A DNA stretch of 64,000 bases from Nissolia schottii (GCA_003254905.1 QANU01075041.1:214040-278039), one strand, 5' to 3'. Numbered from the stretch's first letter, positions 12,115-24,056 are shown. Notes: generated from the letters alone by a model not told the origin. Made by a program: numbers and translations.

Positions 12115-12370
12115 AAGGGGATGCTGAATACTGATGTGGGCCTCACACTTAAGGGGAAGATTGTTGGGATTCAAGTGTGAGTGTTTAAATCTCACATTGG
12201 TTGGTGATGAACTAAGTGAGGTGTATATAAGTGAGACGACCCATAGACTTATATATTGACTTAAGCTTTTGGGTCCAGATGTGGCGTCCGACCTGCTTGT
12301 GTGGCTTCTCACTTAGCCCATCGGTGTTGATCACCCTGGTTTTGGGCTCCCCCTTATCAGAGCCATCTAT
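12115..12370 (+). repeat. Small LTR of TRIM/copia type with adjacent PBS-like sequence
   Basis: A purine-rich AAGGGGAAGAT is followed by TGTTGGGATTCAAGTGTGAG (LTR-like start at about 12151), a TATATAAGTGAG promoter-like word, and a 3' end near 12352 followed by TTATCAGAGCCAT, close to the primer-binding site for initiator methionine tRNA (TGGTATCAGAGCC). Two diverged inverted copies lie at 1590-2085. No coding region follows directly. Confidence 0.5.
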
Positions 12371-12879
12371 GATCAAATAATTAAGAAATTATGTAAGAAT
12401 TTAGTGAGGATTGGATTTCATATAGTTACAACGTTTACAATCAACATATTTTTTTTATCATTGACATTTGGCAAAGAAATTGATTGCATGACATATAGGT
12501 TTAATTTGTTTCACATCCTGGATTGGATTCAGTAATGCGAAAGTCACCATTGTTAACGTGAATCATCAAATGACTAAAGCATTATAATGTTTTATCTTTT
12601 GATCTTTATTTGTATAGCTGAATCCTTTCATGTTCAATTTCAGGGTTCCATTTTTATTTATTTATTTATTTAAAGAATTCAAGTATTGATAAGATTAATT
12701 TTGATTGACTTTATCTTTAAGATATATATCCTTAAAAATTTTGAAAATATAGTGATATCCTATAAATTTATTTTTTTGGGATATGGAGTATATTGATGTG
12801 ATCCAATGTTCATTCAAAGAATTTTGGCCATTATTTTAATATTGTTTTGAATTGTGTTATTTGAATTCAATTATTTACA

Positions 12880-13315
12880 AGGAAATCAGTTTTGAGATAA
12901 ATTGATTGAAATAATATGCTACCAAAGTAATCTCTATTGTTAACGTCAGTTTATTTTAAAACATAAGGAAGAATATGAGAATGTAATTCATGTGAATATT
13001 GGTTGACCTAAATGAAGATCAATATTTGCCCGAATTATAAGAACACTTGTGATAGTAAATATTTTGGATCCTATTATGTTAATTTTAGACTCAATTATCT
13101 TTAAGGATAAGAGTTCTTTAAGTAAATTAATTGAGACAACATGCTGTCAAATTAGCCTCTCTTGTCAAAATTAATTTATTTTAGAACATAAAGAAGGTTG
13201 TGAGTATGTGATTCATACAAATATTGATCGTCCCAAAGAAATATTCGTATTTGGCCGAATTATATGCACACCTGTGATATTAAATATGTGATAATTATTA
13301 GGTTCCATGTGAATA
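12880..13315 (+). repeat. Diverged tandem duplication of about 215 bp
   Basis: Unit 1 (about 12880-13090) and unit 2 (about 13105-13315) share, in order, an ATTGA-AxxAxATGCT block, CTCT-TTGT-AxxxTxAxTTTATTTTA, ACATAAxGAAG, AATATTG and CCGAATTATA-xxAxACxTGTGAT blocks. A 45-bp piece of unit 1 (12915-12959) recurs with one mismatch at 24056-24100. Position and orientation suggest the leader or gag part of the downstream copia relic, but no protein homology was recognised. Confidence 0.5.
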
Positions 13316-14017
13316 ATAAGTTGGTCTAAAGATAAACTTATTGTTTGATAGGATTTATTGTGAATACTTGATTACTAAATCAAGAGTACCACTTACAAGT
13401 TAATATTTTTGTTCAAATGTTGTACTCGGTATTTTGTAATAGACCTTATATATATATATATATTGAAAGTATGTGAATATATTATTTTGCTCTACTTTTT
13501 TGTTTCTATTATATTTGCTAACATCAACTTTATTTTCATGAGGAGACTAACTTGCGCTAAGGATTGAACAACTCGCTGCTCTTATAGATAAAAGTTCCAA
13601 TAGGACTTTGAAAAGTGAGATAGTTTAAATTGCATAAGTCTCATTATTATGATTTGTAGAATTTTAAAAACATTCAAGGATACTATTTTTAAAAGGGTTA
13701 CCAATCACTGCCAAAAAATTTTCTTTTAAAAATAAACTTTCCCAAAAGCAATACGACTGAAACAAGTTTGATTACATTGAACGTGATTTCAATAAATCAT
13801 AAATAAAAGGAAATATAAGGGAGTACATCATGAACATGTCTCATCTTGCTTCAAAACTAAAGGCGTGCAAATAGTTTTTGGGTTTTTCTTCTAATTAAAT
13901 TCAGTTTAAGATTAGTGACAAAGGGATAAATGGTCTCTCAATGAGATCATTTCTCATTTGTGTAAGAAGAAGAACTCTTAAAGTAAGAAAAGATTAAAAG
14001 TACTTACTTGATAGTAC
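13316..14017. other. Repeat-derived DNA, no gene recognised
   Basis: AT-rich DNA with a (TA)n run near 13450. Several words suggest a decayed retroelement leader, but nothing is recognisable at the protein level. Confidence 0.35.
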
Positions 14018-14908
14018 TATTAGAATATCTATTAGAATAAAATAATATCAGTATTACATCTTTAATTGATTTAGATTGATTTAGTTTAATATTTAAATTG
14101 ATTATGTCTTCATATTTTTGATCATGTTCCTAGCCTATAAATAGGCTTTAATTCATTGTAAGTGACACAATCTTCACTAATACAAAAATCTTTGTTGCTT
14201 ATCTTTGTCTGCCTCTTATTTATTTCTTTGCAGTATTTTCTTGATTCCACTATGAAATCTCACATGGTATTAGAGTCATGGCACCTTCCATGATCCATCT
14301 TTCTACTTCCTTCACCTCAGAGCTTAGGCTCTCCACTTTCGACAAAAACTCTCTTTTGTCATTCAACGTAAAGCTCTCCAATATGCCTTTTTTGTACACT
14401 GCCTCCTAATCCCAGTTAACTACACGACCACCATCACTGTGATTATCGCTTCCTGACTTGTTGTTGCCTTTGCTGCCTCTGTGCAGTTTGATGTTGCCTC
14501 TCATTGCCTCTACGCAACCCTCAATGTTGCCTATTGTTGCCTCTGTGCGTCCCCCAATGTTGTCTATCGCTGCCTCTACACAGCCCCCGATGTTACCTAT
14601 CATTTGACAACCTCCATCTTTGTGACAAGCTTAAAGCTAGAAGAACTTTAGCTTGAGGGAGGGTGTTAGAATATCTATTAGAATAAAATAATATCAGTAT
14701 TATATCCTTGATTGATTTAGACTGATTTAGTTTAATATTTAAATTGATTCTGTCTATATTTCTTATCATGTTCCTAGTCTATAAATAGGCTTTATTTCAT
14801 TGTAAGTGACATAACCTTCACTAATACAAAAATCTTTGTTACTTATCATTGTCTGCCTCTTGTTATTTTCTTTGCAGTATTTTCTTGATTCCACTATGAA
14901 ATCTCACA
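14018..14908 (+). mobile_element. TRIM-like miniature LTR retrotransposon, about 890 bp
   Basis: Two direct LTRs of 247 bp (14018-14264) and 246 bp (14663-14908) flank a 398-bp interior. LTR2 starts TGTTAGAATATC (LTR1 has TATTAG, one change) and both end CTCACA. Directly after LTR1 is TGGTATTAGAGTCATGG, close to the primer-binding site for initiator methionine tRNA. Before LTR2 is the purine-rich CTTGAGGGAGGG polypurine tract. Both LTRs contain CTATAAATAGGC as promoter. The interior has no gag or pol, so the element is non-autonomous and would use copia proteins. Flanking bases show no obvious target-site duplication (AGTAC and ATTAT). Confidence 0.85.
14491..14608. repeat. 33-bp minisatellite inside the TRIM-like element
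   Basis: Three full units (14491-14523, 14524-14556, 14557-14589) and a partial fourth begin ATGTTGCCT or a one-base variant. Because 33 is a multiple of three, the minus strand reads as an 11-residue repeat (for example NIGGCVEAAID). This is the only structured part of the element interior. Confidence 0.8.
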
Positions 14909-15524
14909 ATTATCTTTATGGACAAGAACGTTGAATAAGGATAAAGAAGTTGCAAAATATGTCTACATCCAAAGAAACAACATTAAGAATTTAGTTGTTA
15001 CTTTTGATAGAGCTATGGGCATATGAAGAAATAGTGTCAAATATCACGCTTGGCGTATAAGGAAAGACACACTTCTGATTTTGGATTGTTTTGAGGTTAA
15101 TTTAGTGATAATATCAACGACACTTGGTGTGTAGTTTTTTTTTGCTCTACTATTCACATTAGTGTGTCTAATCAATGATTTTTTTTTTTGAGTTGTCAAA
15201 AACCAAGTGATGCTGAAAGATTCATTTATGTGGAACAATAAAAAAATTAGTGAAAGTTGAGGCAATCGGGACTTTTGAATTGTCGTTAAAGATTTGTTAT
15301 AATTTGGATTTGAAATAGACAAATATTTTATTGTCTTTAGACAAAATTTGGGTTTGGTTTCTACTTTGGGATAATTTGGTTATTCTTATCCATTTAGAAA
15401 CAATTGGATTAGTCCCTTTCATAACTCAAATAGTTTCCTTTTATATAATGTTTGACTCTTTTTAACCTTGCATGAGTTTTGTTCGGCTATAAAGTGCAAA
15501 TTCACATTAAGAATCATTGATCTC

Positions 15525-17402
15525 CTTCATTTTACAGACTTTTATGTTTGTGTTTAGTGTTTTGAGGGAAAACAAGTGAACATGAAGAGATTAGGTGTCA
15601 ACAAATCTTTGAACATCTTTGAACTTATACATATAGTTTTTTGTGGCTATATTCTCTCCGGTTTCATGGAATGGATTTCATAGACAATTTTTGTTACAAC
15701 TAGCTTTTTCTCCTTTATGAGAAGTTTCATTCATTAGATGTATTTAAATTACTCAGGGCTGAGTTGAAAATCAACTTGACAAAAGCATTAAAACTATCAA
15801 ATCCAACTGTGGTGGTGAATGCCATGATAGATATTATGGATCAGGTGAAACTTTCATGATTAAAAATTGTAGCTTACATCTTTAATAGAGTTCCAATAAA
15901 AGTAGTGATCAAAATCTCTTATGAATTATGAATTGACAAAAAACCAATATGAGACATTTAGACATTTGGGGTTGTCTGGCAAAGGCAAGGCCTTTTAAGG
16001 CCAAATATAAAGAAACTAGACTCAAGAATGGTCAACATTTATTTCGTTGGATACTTAGAGAATTTTAGGGGGGGTGTATAAGTTTTACATGTGATCCCAC
16101 AACTAGATCAATTTTGAGATAAGGAAGGCCTAGTTCTTTAAGGATTGTTAAGGGAGGAGGTCCCCCAAAGATTGTGGAGGACTGGGTATTCGTAAAACTG
16201 AACAACTTGGTCTCTTTAGCTAAGCTCAACTGGTCTCTTTGTTGCTGAAAATAGTGAGAAACCCTTCTCAACGAGTCATTAAAGTAAAATACCTAAACTG
16301 AATAGGAATGGGTTTGCAACCTCTTTTAGAAATGGTTCTTACATCTGGAAAAGCATGAGCAGGGGACTCTATGCTAGCAGTGTACAATGGAACATGGGGG
16401 AAGAATAAAGTTAAAGACTTTTTCTTTAAAGAGGAATATATCGCTAATCAAGATCAATAGTTTATTCCTAAAGAACAAACTCAATAACCTCATGAACAAA
16501 TGTCATTAAGGAAATACACTAAAGAAATAAGAATTTTTTTGGGTCTAATAACTGTATCATATTCAATTGTAGGACCCTTATAGGACAATAATAACATTAG
16601 TGGCGTATTTCGATCTTAAGGTACATTAGATGGTTATAAAGATTGTGTTTCTCAATGGTGACACTGATGAGATGATTTACATGTTGTAACCAGAAAACTA
16701 TGTGTCGAGAGATACAAAGAACATGGTTTGAAAATTAAAGAAATCCATCTATGTTCTTAAGAAAACCTTTATCAATGGTATTACAAATTTCATCAAGTTA
16801 TTATCTCATTTGGTTTAGTGATAAATATGGTTGACGATTGTACATACGTTAAGTTCAATGGGAGCATGTGTGTGTGTGTGTATATATATATTTCAAGCAT
16901 TTACATAAATTTGGCATGCATAACTGTAAACCAAAAGAAACCCCTGTTGTTAAAGAAGACAAGCCTAGTCTCATTCAACGTCCTAAGAATGGTTTTAAAA
17001 CTAAAGAAACACAAAAGTTTTCCTATGCTTCAATAGTAGGAATTCTAATGTGTGCTTAAGTTAATTTGTAAGCCTACAGATATTGCATACATTTTTTTTT
17101 TATGTTAAGCAAATATTTGAGCAATTTGAATGGATCATCAGATATCGTCCATAAGGTTATTATGATATCTTTAGAGAACAAAACACTTCATGTTCACATA
17201 CAGAAAGTTGGATCAGGTAGAGATCATTAAGGATTCAGACTTTGACTTTGGTTGATGCCAAAATAGTCATAGATATAATTTGGGCTACATTTATATGCTT
17301 GGTAGAGAAGCTACTTGAAAGTGTTGAACAGACACTCATTGCTTCCTCTACTGTTGTATTTAGTTTAATAGCTTGTTATGAGGCATCCAATTATGTAAAA
17401 TG
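15525..17402 (+). pseudogene. Ty1/copia polyprotein relic, upstream part
   Basis: With several frameshifts and stops, the plus strand shows the copia order. GAG-pre-integrase end and integrase start lie near 15530-15660 (FEGKQVNMKRLG). The integrase core lies near 15800-15840 (SNCGGECHDRYYGSG, where D-x-GGEY is usual). The connection region lies near 15890-16050 (KKLDSRMVNIYFVGY). Reverse transcriptase follows at 16630-16870 (VFLNGDTDEMIYM, then LKKSIYVLKK), though the catalytic YVDD block is gone. C-terminal RT lies near 16900-17090 (KFGMHNCKPKETPV), and RNase H near 17270-17400 (QTLIASST, then CYEASN). The reading stops exactly where a solo LTR begins and resumes at 21722. It is far too decayed to function. 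Confidence 0.85.
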
Positions 17403-17732
17403 TGTAACAACCCGATTTTTTCCCTTAAAAAGATATCGCGTAATTAATAATCGCATAATTAAAGTGTATTCGAGGCGGTTATTTAGACTAGGAATTTAGT
17501 TATGAAGCTTTATTTCCGAAAACACCTGTCAAAATAATTGTTTCGCAATCTCGCGGAAAGTCACAAAATCCGTGCCAAGTTTCAGTCAATACCGAAATTC
17601 TGTCAAGTGCCAAAGGTATCCGTAAAATATACTTTTACGAAAATAAATTTACGAATACCTTAACTTGACATACCCTATTAACCAGGAAAATTAGTAGACC
17701 GCGACTACGTGATCAAAATATTTTTGGGATAT

Positions 17733-19255
17733 TGATAGGTGTACTGTGTACCCTATTTTATTATTCTATAATTGAACATTGTATACTAAAAATGTGTAAT
17801 TTTAATGCTTAATTAATATGTTTTACACATTATCCTCTTTTGTGAGAAATTTAGAAAAATGCAATTTTAAGCACTACTTTTTCTTAGAATTTAATGTGTA
17901 GATTTCTTTTGTTCTTTTTTAGTTTTCTATTTTTATTGCAGAAAATAAATTGTCAAGAGGATCATTGAAGATTTGAAGGAGAGTTGATAAGATATAAAAT
18001 TTCAAAGAAGAGATTTGAAGAAAAGATTGAGACCAATAAATTCAAGATTAAATTCAAATTCAAAAAGATTTGGTCAAAGATTTGTTGAGGATTTTTTAAC
18101 GCTGATTTTGCCACGGATTTTGCGCCAGGGTGGAGATTGAATCTCAATTTGACCTCAACTACAAAGTTCTATATCTATCTCTTAGCTTTAATTGGAGATT
18201 TGAGTCACCTCAATCTGATATCTGTACCCTACGTTATCGCGATTTTACTGACTACTGTGCTGAAAGTGTGGGATTTACTCTCACTTTAGGTCAATCCTCT
18301 AGAAATAGAGATCCTCTCTCAACAACTTGGGGAGAACTTCATACTCAGCCTCCACTTTTATTTTCTGCACTTTTCTCTTTTATTTTATGCACTTTAGGTT
18401 TATGTTAGTAGTGCTTAGTTCTTAATTATTCAAGGATTGTTGGAGCGCTCGCATTGACAACGCAAGCTCCCAATTATTTGTGAATTCCTTCCGTTATTGT
18501 TTTCAGGTTTTTTTTATTTCAATTTTCCATCATTTTCTACTTTCTTATTATTTTTATTTATTATGAGTTTTTATCCTCCACTCATGGAGGAGTAGTTTCT
18601 TAATATCTTACATGCGAAAACTGTAGATTAGGATTAATTCGAGGTCTTGTGCTTAATGTTTATTCATGATTTGTTTCGCCTATGATTAATAATATAGCGA
18701 TTGCATGTTATTGGTTAGGGTTAATTATAGGTTGATAGATCTTGACGATTGTAGGATTTATTGATTTAGGATTTGAGAACTTTTTGGGAACTAATTAGAT
18801 TTAATTAGGTTGTGCAATTGGGACATAATTGATATGGGTTTTAAATGCTGAGATCTTAGTTTTAAATCCTGTATTAATAAATGCTTAGGGGATTGACAAT
18901 CGTAGTCTCTTAAGTGAATTGTGGATTAGTTAGAGATTTGAAATAATAGACAACATCCCCTCTTACGAATAATTAATTAGGAACCAATGACAATTAATCC
19001 TTGATCTAGAAACATCGTATGCAGGATATTGCTTTTTTTTTTTTTATCATTGTTAACTTACTTTTATTTTGCTTTCTTTTTATTATTATTCATCAATCCA
19101 AACCCCCTTTTTAATTGCAATTTTAATTGGTTCTAATTGCTTTCTTGAGAGATGACCTAGGTTAGCCCCCTTTACTACGTTTTTGGGGTTAATTTAGTTT
19201 TATAAATTATTATTTGATTGTGCACTGAAATTAACTGACGTTTTAGTGTGTGTCA
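17733..19255 (+). mobile_element. Solo LTR nested inside the 17403-21721 LTR
   Basis: The 1523-bp element begins TGATAGGTGTAC and ends GTGTGTCA (TG...CA) and is flanked by GATAT on both sides (17728-17732 and 19256-19260). The uninterrupted equivalent site is seen in the related LTR near 43490-43520, where sequence runs straight across. It holds a pyrimidine-rich stretch ending in TGCAG near 17940 and a 92-residue open frame (18130-18408) that matches nothing I know. A diverged, truncated copy lies inverted at 22888-24056. Confidence 0.85.
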
Positions 19256-19878
19256 GATATCCGTACTCGCAATTAATGACCAAACACGATCAAACATAAT
19301 TGAAAAGTTGCAAACCTAACTACAAACATAATTGACCACGTGGTCAATGGCTACAAAGCCCATTAATGCATTTAATGCATCTTTATTTTTTCATTAATTT
19401 CTTTTCCTTTTTTTTATTTTTGCCAAAATGCCAACTGACCCTGGGTCGGCAGTAAATAGCCAAACGTAAATGGCCAAAATTGCTACGCATTTCCCTCCGT
19501 TTTCATAAGTTTTTAGTTCCGATTGTGTACTTTGCTGTTACACTGCCGGACTTAGGAAAAATAGGAGGAACATATCAATGTGAAGACGATATTTTTCTCA
19601 TCAATTTCACCAATTCAGAAAATGCTTAGGAAGTGGGTAACCCTAGACCCACTGTCTATGTTTATATTGTTATTTTATATGTCTGTATCTGAAGAAATAA
19701 CATAGTAAAATTTATGTAGAAAATGTAGAGAATATTATGAAATGATTATTTTATATGCTTCTGAGCTGGAAAACTGCGTTATAGTGTTTGTTTGAACCAT
19801 GGAAATGCTGCAAGTGAAAAATATAAGTTACAGTGAGCATTTGTGCAAGAACTAGCGCTACAGATGAGTTGAAGACAA

Positions 19879-20032
19879 GGTCATTCAAATGACCTAGCTT
19901 GGTCATTTGAATGACCCTAAAATTTACTCCTCCAGGACCTAGCATGATCATTTGAATGACACTGCAAAAAGTACAAAACGAGAGCAAAATTTCAGTGTTA
20001 TTCAAATGACTCAGCTAGTCATTCAAATGACC
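19879..20032. repeat. Perfect hairpin and related GTCATTCAAATGAC palindromes
   Basis: Two 16-bp arms (19879-19894 and 19901-19916), reverse complements of each other, flank the 6-base loop TAGCTT; each arm is itself close to a palindrome (GGTCATTCAAATGACC). Further copies of the core lie at about 19945-19960, 19997-20010 and 20016-20032. They lie inside the solo LTR. Confidence 0.85.
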
Positions 20033-20386
20033 ACTGACGAACTTGAGTTTTTAGCTTTTCTACATGTTCTAACAAGCACTAAAACCCTAAAGATTTTATA
20101 TGAAAGTAACCATAAACTTATTGTACTTATGAAAGCATGCATCATGAGGACCCGGTCGCCGTCAGGGGTTAAGGACGACCATAGATAACTAGAGAAGTTT
20201 CACCTAAAGTTTAAAGAGCATAACTGAACCCTAGGAAACAAGGATATCTTAAGAAGGTTCTGGCGATAAAGGATCCGGTATACCTTGAAGAAAGTACTTA
20301 GTTATATGATTAGGGTTGTCCCCTCTCTTAGCACGTCCAATGGACAAGCCCCTCGTCAGTTCAGCAAAATGGATTGGTTATGAATA

Positions 20387-20500
20387 CAGGCATAGGCCTG
20401 ACCACAATAACACAGGTACAGGCCTGAATTTATAATACAGGCACAGGCCTGACCATGAAGGCATAGGCCTTACTACGTTGAACACAAGCATATGCCTAAC
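20387..20500. repeat. Tandem ACAGGCAxAGGCCTGAC array in the LTR
   Basis: Five diverged copies of a CAGGCACAGGCCTGA-type word are spaced about 20-28 bp apart. The word is partly self-complementary (AGGCCT core). A (TATG)n microsatellite follows at 20820-20880. Confidence 0.7.
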
Positions 20501-21721
20501 TTAAGAATGGGCCCATAGAATAAAATAAACAAAGTTATGCGAGGTCGAGTCACAGGACCGACCCACTAGTCCATGCTTGATGAGTCACAGGGCCGATCCC
20601 TCGCCATCCCCTTAGTTAGGTGGTTGTGCCTATCGATGCTCGATTCTCCTATGAGCTTTACGTGGCTAGCTACCACACCGTCAGAGCACTGCTGGGTCGT
20701 CAGCTATAGGGAACGCAAGTAGGTTGTAGTTGTTGGCCACGACTACAAAGGTGAAAGGACTATGTAACAAGAAGGACACTACCACAGGGCGTGCAAGAGA
20801 ACCATAGATCCCCCTCATGCATGTATGGATGTATGCATGTAAGTATGTATATGTAAGTATGTATGTATGTATGTGCAAGTATGCGTTGGGCCCCATCGAG
20901 TGCAATAGTGTCACAAGACTGCCCCACCAAGTACGAGCTGCATAGGTGTGTGATCACAGGACACGATACCCAGACGATTAAGATTAGAAAGCACGAGAAC
21001 CTATAATTAGGAAAGCAAGATTAGATTTCCCATTCACCTAGTAACATAGGTAAAGCTGCTTAGGACTAATATGGCTAATAAAAATCAATTAGGATTTTAG
21101 TATACATGTACACATAGAGATCCCTTGAGTGGCCTGGATCATAACTGAGGAATGAAATGATAGTGACGGATTAGTATTCCCACTTAGAACGAAATGTTCT
21201 ACCCCACTTGTTATGACTCCAGGAACTTACGATGAGGACTCTGCCGAGCCACATGAGGAGCTGTGAAGGGCTGTGTCGCAAGGTAGACACCCCAAGAGGA
21301 CGGTTCAAGCCATCCTTTTGTAAGGGCTATGTGAGATGTGTTTCAGTTAGCCCTTATGTTTTACAGACATATATTGTATTTTGACGAACTTGATGATTGT
21401 ATATTACTTATTGTAATAATTATGTGACTTCTTGTAAATATATGTGATGGAGCGTATGTCTGCTCACCTATCTGTTGTACGATGCGAAATGGTTAATTGT
21501 TAAGCCAAGGGTTCTGTCACTTGTATTATCTGTTCTATCCCTCGAACGGCTCATATCTTACAATGCAAACTATGAAAAGGAAAAGTTTAAAATCGGTCCA
21601 TATTTTCATGAATAAGTATTTTGAATGATAATTACGGACTATAAGTATTCCCACCAAGTAATAAATAACCTAGTGAGCATTGCGTACGACTTAAGCGTAA
21701 GCAGTTACCTAGAGTGTTTCA

Positions 21722-21751
21722 AAATGATTGGGAACTTTTGTCATAAGGGCT
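21722..21751 (+). pseudogene. Copia RNase H relic, short continuation after the solo LTR
   Basis: Directly after the LTR the reading continues in the copia RNase H frame, with a stop in place of the usual Trp and then a match to the family's L-x(2)-FV block. Homology is lost near 21751, where another LTR-like fragment starts. Confidence 0.65.
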
Positions 21752-21965
21752 TGATAAGTGTCATATTTTGATATTTTCTTAGGTTAGAATGACATTTATC
21801 TGCTTGGTTTTCTATGAATTTACTAACCAATTTAATTTCCCCATTTTTGTATAAATTTAGCATAGTTAAGAGAATAGATACTTAATTTGTGAAATAATGC
21901 AATTTTTGTCAATTTCCCACAGAGATATGAGGCATGGAGCAAAGGGCTTAGAAGCAAGAAGAATT
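21752..21965 (+). repeat. LTR-like fragment starting TGATAAGTGTCATATTTTG
   Basis: The start and the later TGCAATTTTTG...CACAG stretch resemble the beginning of the 17733-19255 LTR in layout. The fragment ends at the LINE relic. The assignment to a diverged, truncated relative rests on layout rather than clear identity. Confidence 0.35.
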
Positions 21966-21984
21966 GAGCTTCTTCTTCTCATCG

Positions 21985-22836
21985 CCATGCATCGGAATAT
22001 TCATTCATCCCTCAAAAAAGTCCCTTGTAATATTCGTATACACCTATGTGATGTTCCATCGTTGTTTCCATATGCACCAAACATTCTGGGAAAAGTCACA
22101 GGTAAAGAATAGGTGTCCAATACTCTTAGGATACCCATTACAAAACACAATGGAAACCTCTTCAGGATTCACAATATCCATAATTACTTGCTTGTCCTTG
22201 GTGTGTAACCGACCTACCACCACAAATCAGTCCAGCGATTCAACGAGTGGCGAAATAAGACTTTTCCATACTTTTCTTGTGTAACTAAAACTAGTCTCAT
22301 TGTCATGGTCAATAAAAGAGTTTGCATGCTTCACAAAAGACTTCGTGGTGAAAATCTTCCTGTTATCATACTTCCAACTTATCCTGTCGGCAGAACTTGT
22401 ATTGAGCTTCACACCAAACAATATGATATTAAAATAAATCTCTCCTCCATTGGAAACTCGATATCCAATCAACCCCATACCAGAATCCACAGTCCACAGT
22501 CCACAATTTTACTCATTTTCAACATTGTAACCATATACAACCTTGGAAAGACGTCTTTTAGCTTCCTATCACCAATCCACATATCTTCTCAAAACAGAAT
22601 TTTCCCTCAGCCCCCACCTCCATCCTGATACCATTAATGTGTATTTCTCTAAGTCACTCCCTTTTGCTTGGTAAGCTACAAATTTCCCACCAAGGACCCC
22701 CATTCGATTTAACAATTTGCATGTCGTTGTTACCACCTTGTAGCATGCAATTTCAAGATTAATGACCCTCTTTCACAAGGGACACTCCTCCTTTGAGTAC
22801 CTCCATGGCACAGAAGTTGTCGCCTACCTCTTTATT
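21985..22836 (-). pseudogene. LINE (non-LTR retrotransposon) C-terminal zf-RVT region relic
   Basis: The minus strand near 22490-22230 reads DRISWKYDNRKIFTTKSF followed by KVWKSLISP, the linker before the zinc-binding RT domain of plant LINEs. Near 22150-22030 follows GYPKSIGHLFFTCDFS, the zf-RVT core. Upstream at 22836-22500 is the less conserved GWRWGLRENS-type region with stops. Several frameshifts and stops make it non-functional. It fits the 3' part of the element whose RT piece is at 24101-24740. Confidence 0.8.
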
Positions 22837-22887
22837 AAATAAATTTAAAACCATGGCAACCCAATTAAATGTGATATAGGACAACTT

Positions 22888-24056
22888 GGGTCGTCTCACA
22901 AGGAAGCAATTAGAACCAATCAAGTAAATTAGGGTTTGTTAAGAGCAAATTCAAGTGATGAAAATTAAAAATTAATTAAAGAAATACCACTCATATGGTT
23001 CTTCTTAAAGGGGATGTTGTTTATTTGTCAGAGATCTCTAACTAACATGCAATTCACCGAAGAGATCACAATCAATTTCTCCTAAGCATTAACTACTATA
23101 AAAATTTAGTAACCAAGATCTCAATATCAAATACCTATACTAATTTTATTTCCAATTGCACAACTTCATCAAATTTGATTAATTCCTAGCAAGCTTAACT
23201 CAATAAATCCTAGAATTGCCAAGATCTATTAATTCATAATTAACCCTAACCAATAGTATGAAATCGCTATGTTATCACTTAGAGAAGAAAGAGGAAGAAT
23301 TATGAACAATCATTAAGCCCATGAACCTCAAATTAATCCTAACCCTAGAATTACCGCATGCAAGGTATTATGGAACTACTCCTCCATAGACGGAGGATAC
23401 ATACTCATCATGATAAATTAAGAGAAAATAAAATAGATATGAAAATTAAAGAACTTGAATTAAATTTATTCGGAAGCAACGAAGTCAAACACAAAGGAAC
23501 TCGAACAATAACGCGACAGTTTCAACAATGCTTGATTTATGGTGTTGGAAAATAAACTAATCTACACATCACTAAAAAAAGACCTATGGTGTTGGAAAAA
23601 TAAAGAGTAAAGACCTATGGTGTTGGAAAAATAAAGAGTAAGTGTGGAGAAAATTAATTTGAAGAGTAGAGTATGAAGTTGTGATTGTGAGAAGATGTTC
23701 GTTTATAGAGAATGGGTCCAAAGTGGGTGAAAATTTTGCACTTCTGATACAACAACTGCTAAAACAAAGATAACTTTGGCTACAGATATCGGATTGAGGT
23801 GATTCAAGTATTCAATTAAAGATAAGAAATATATCTACAACTTTATAGTTGAAGCCAAATCGAGATTCAACCTCCATCATGATAAAAATTCTGAGACAAA
23901 GTCGTCTTTAAAAATTCTCAGCAAATCTTTGACCAAATCATTTTGGATATGTTTTCAAATTTGTACTACACGAACAAAATCTTCTCTTCAAATCTCTTCT
24001 TCGATCAAATCTTCTTCTAATCTCTTTCAAATCTTCGTTGATTCTGTTGGCAATTT
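22888..24056 (-). mobile_element. Truncated inverted copy of the nested LTR family
   Basis: On the minus strand this aligns through most of its length with 17940-19150. Shared landmarks are a TTGAATCTC-ATTTG stretch, CACCTCAATC-GATATCTGTA, the boundary around AACCCTAACCAATA, and AAGCAATTAGAACCAAT at the far end. Both LTR termini are missing and no target-site duplication is seen. It separates two halves of a LINE relic. Confidence 0.75.

Larger units (their letters stand above)
17403..21721 (+). mobile_element. Solo LTR (Ty3/gypsy-like) inserted in the copia relic; itself interrupted
   Basis: It begins TGTAACAACCCG and ends GTGTTTCA, diverged versions of the TGTAACA...TGTTACA ends of large Ty3/gypsy LTRs. 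It is flanked on both sides by AAATG (17398-17402 and 21722-21726). Removing it rejoins the copia RNase H reading, an independent confirmation of the boundaries. A second LTR occupies 17733-19255; without it and its duplicated site this LTR would be about 2.79 kb. It shares several blocks, including sequence around the inner insertion point and the 3' end, with the solo LTR at 43191-45338. No internal region or second LTR is present, so a full element was probably lost by LTR-LTR recombination. Confidence 0.88.

Noticed and set aside
14011..14017. Target-site duplication sought for the TRIM-like element
   Set aside because: The 5 bp before LTR1 (AGTAC) and after LTR2 (ATTAT) do not match.
18130..18408. 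92-residue open frame in the nested LTR
   Set aside because: The inverted relative at 22.9-24.1 kb does not appear to keep the frame, so it is probably chance within LTR leader sequence.
20820..20880. (TATG)n tract considered as a structured element
   Set aside because: It is a simple microsatellite.
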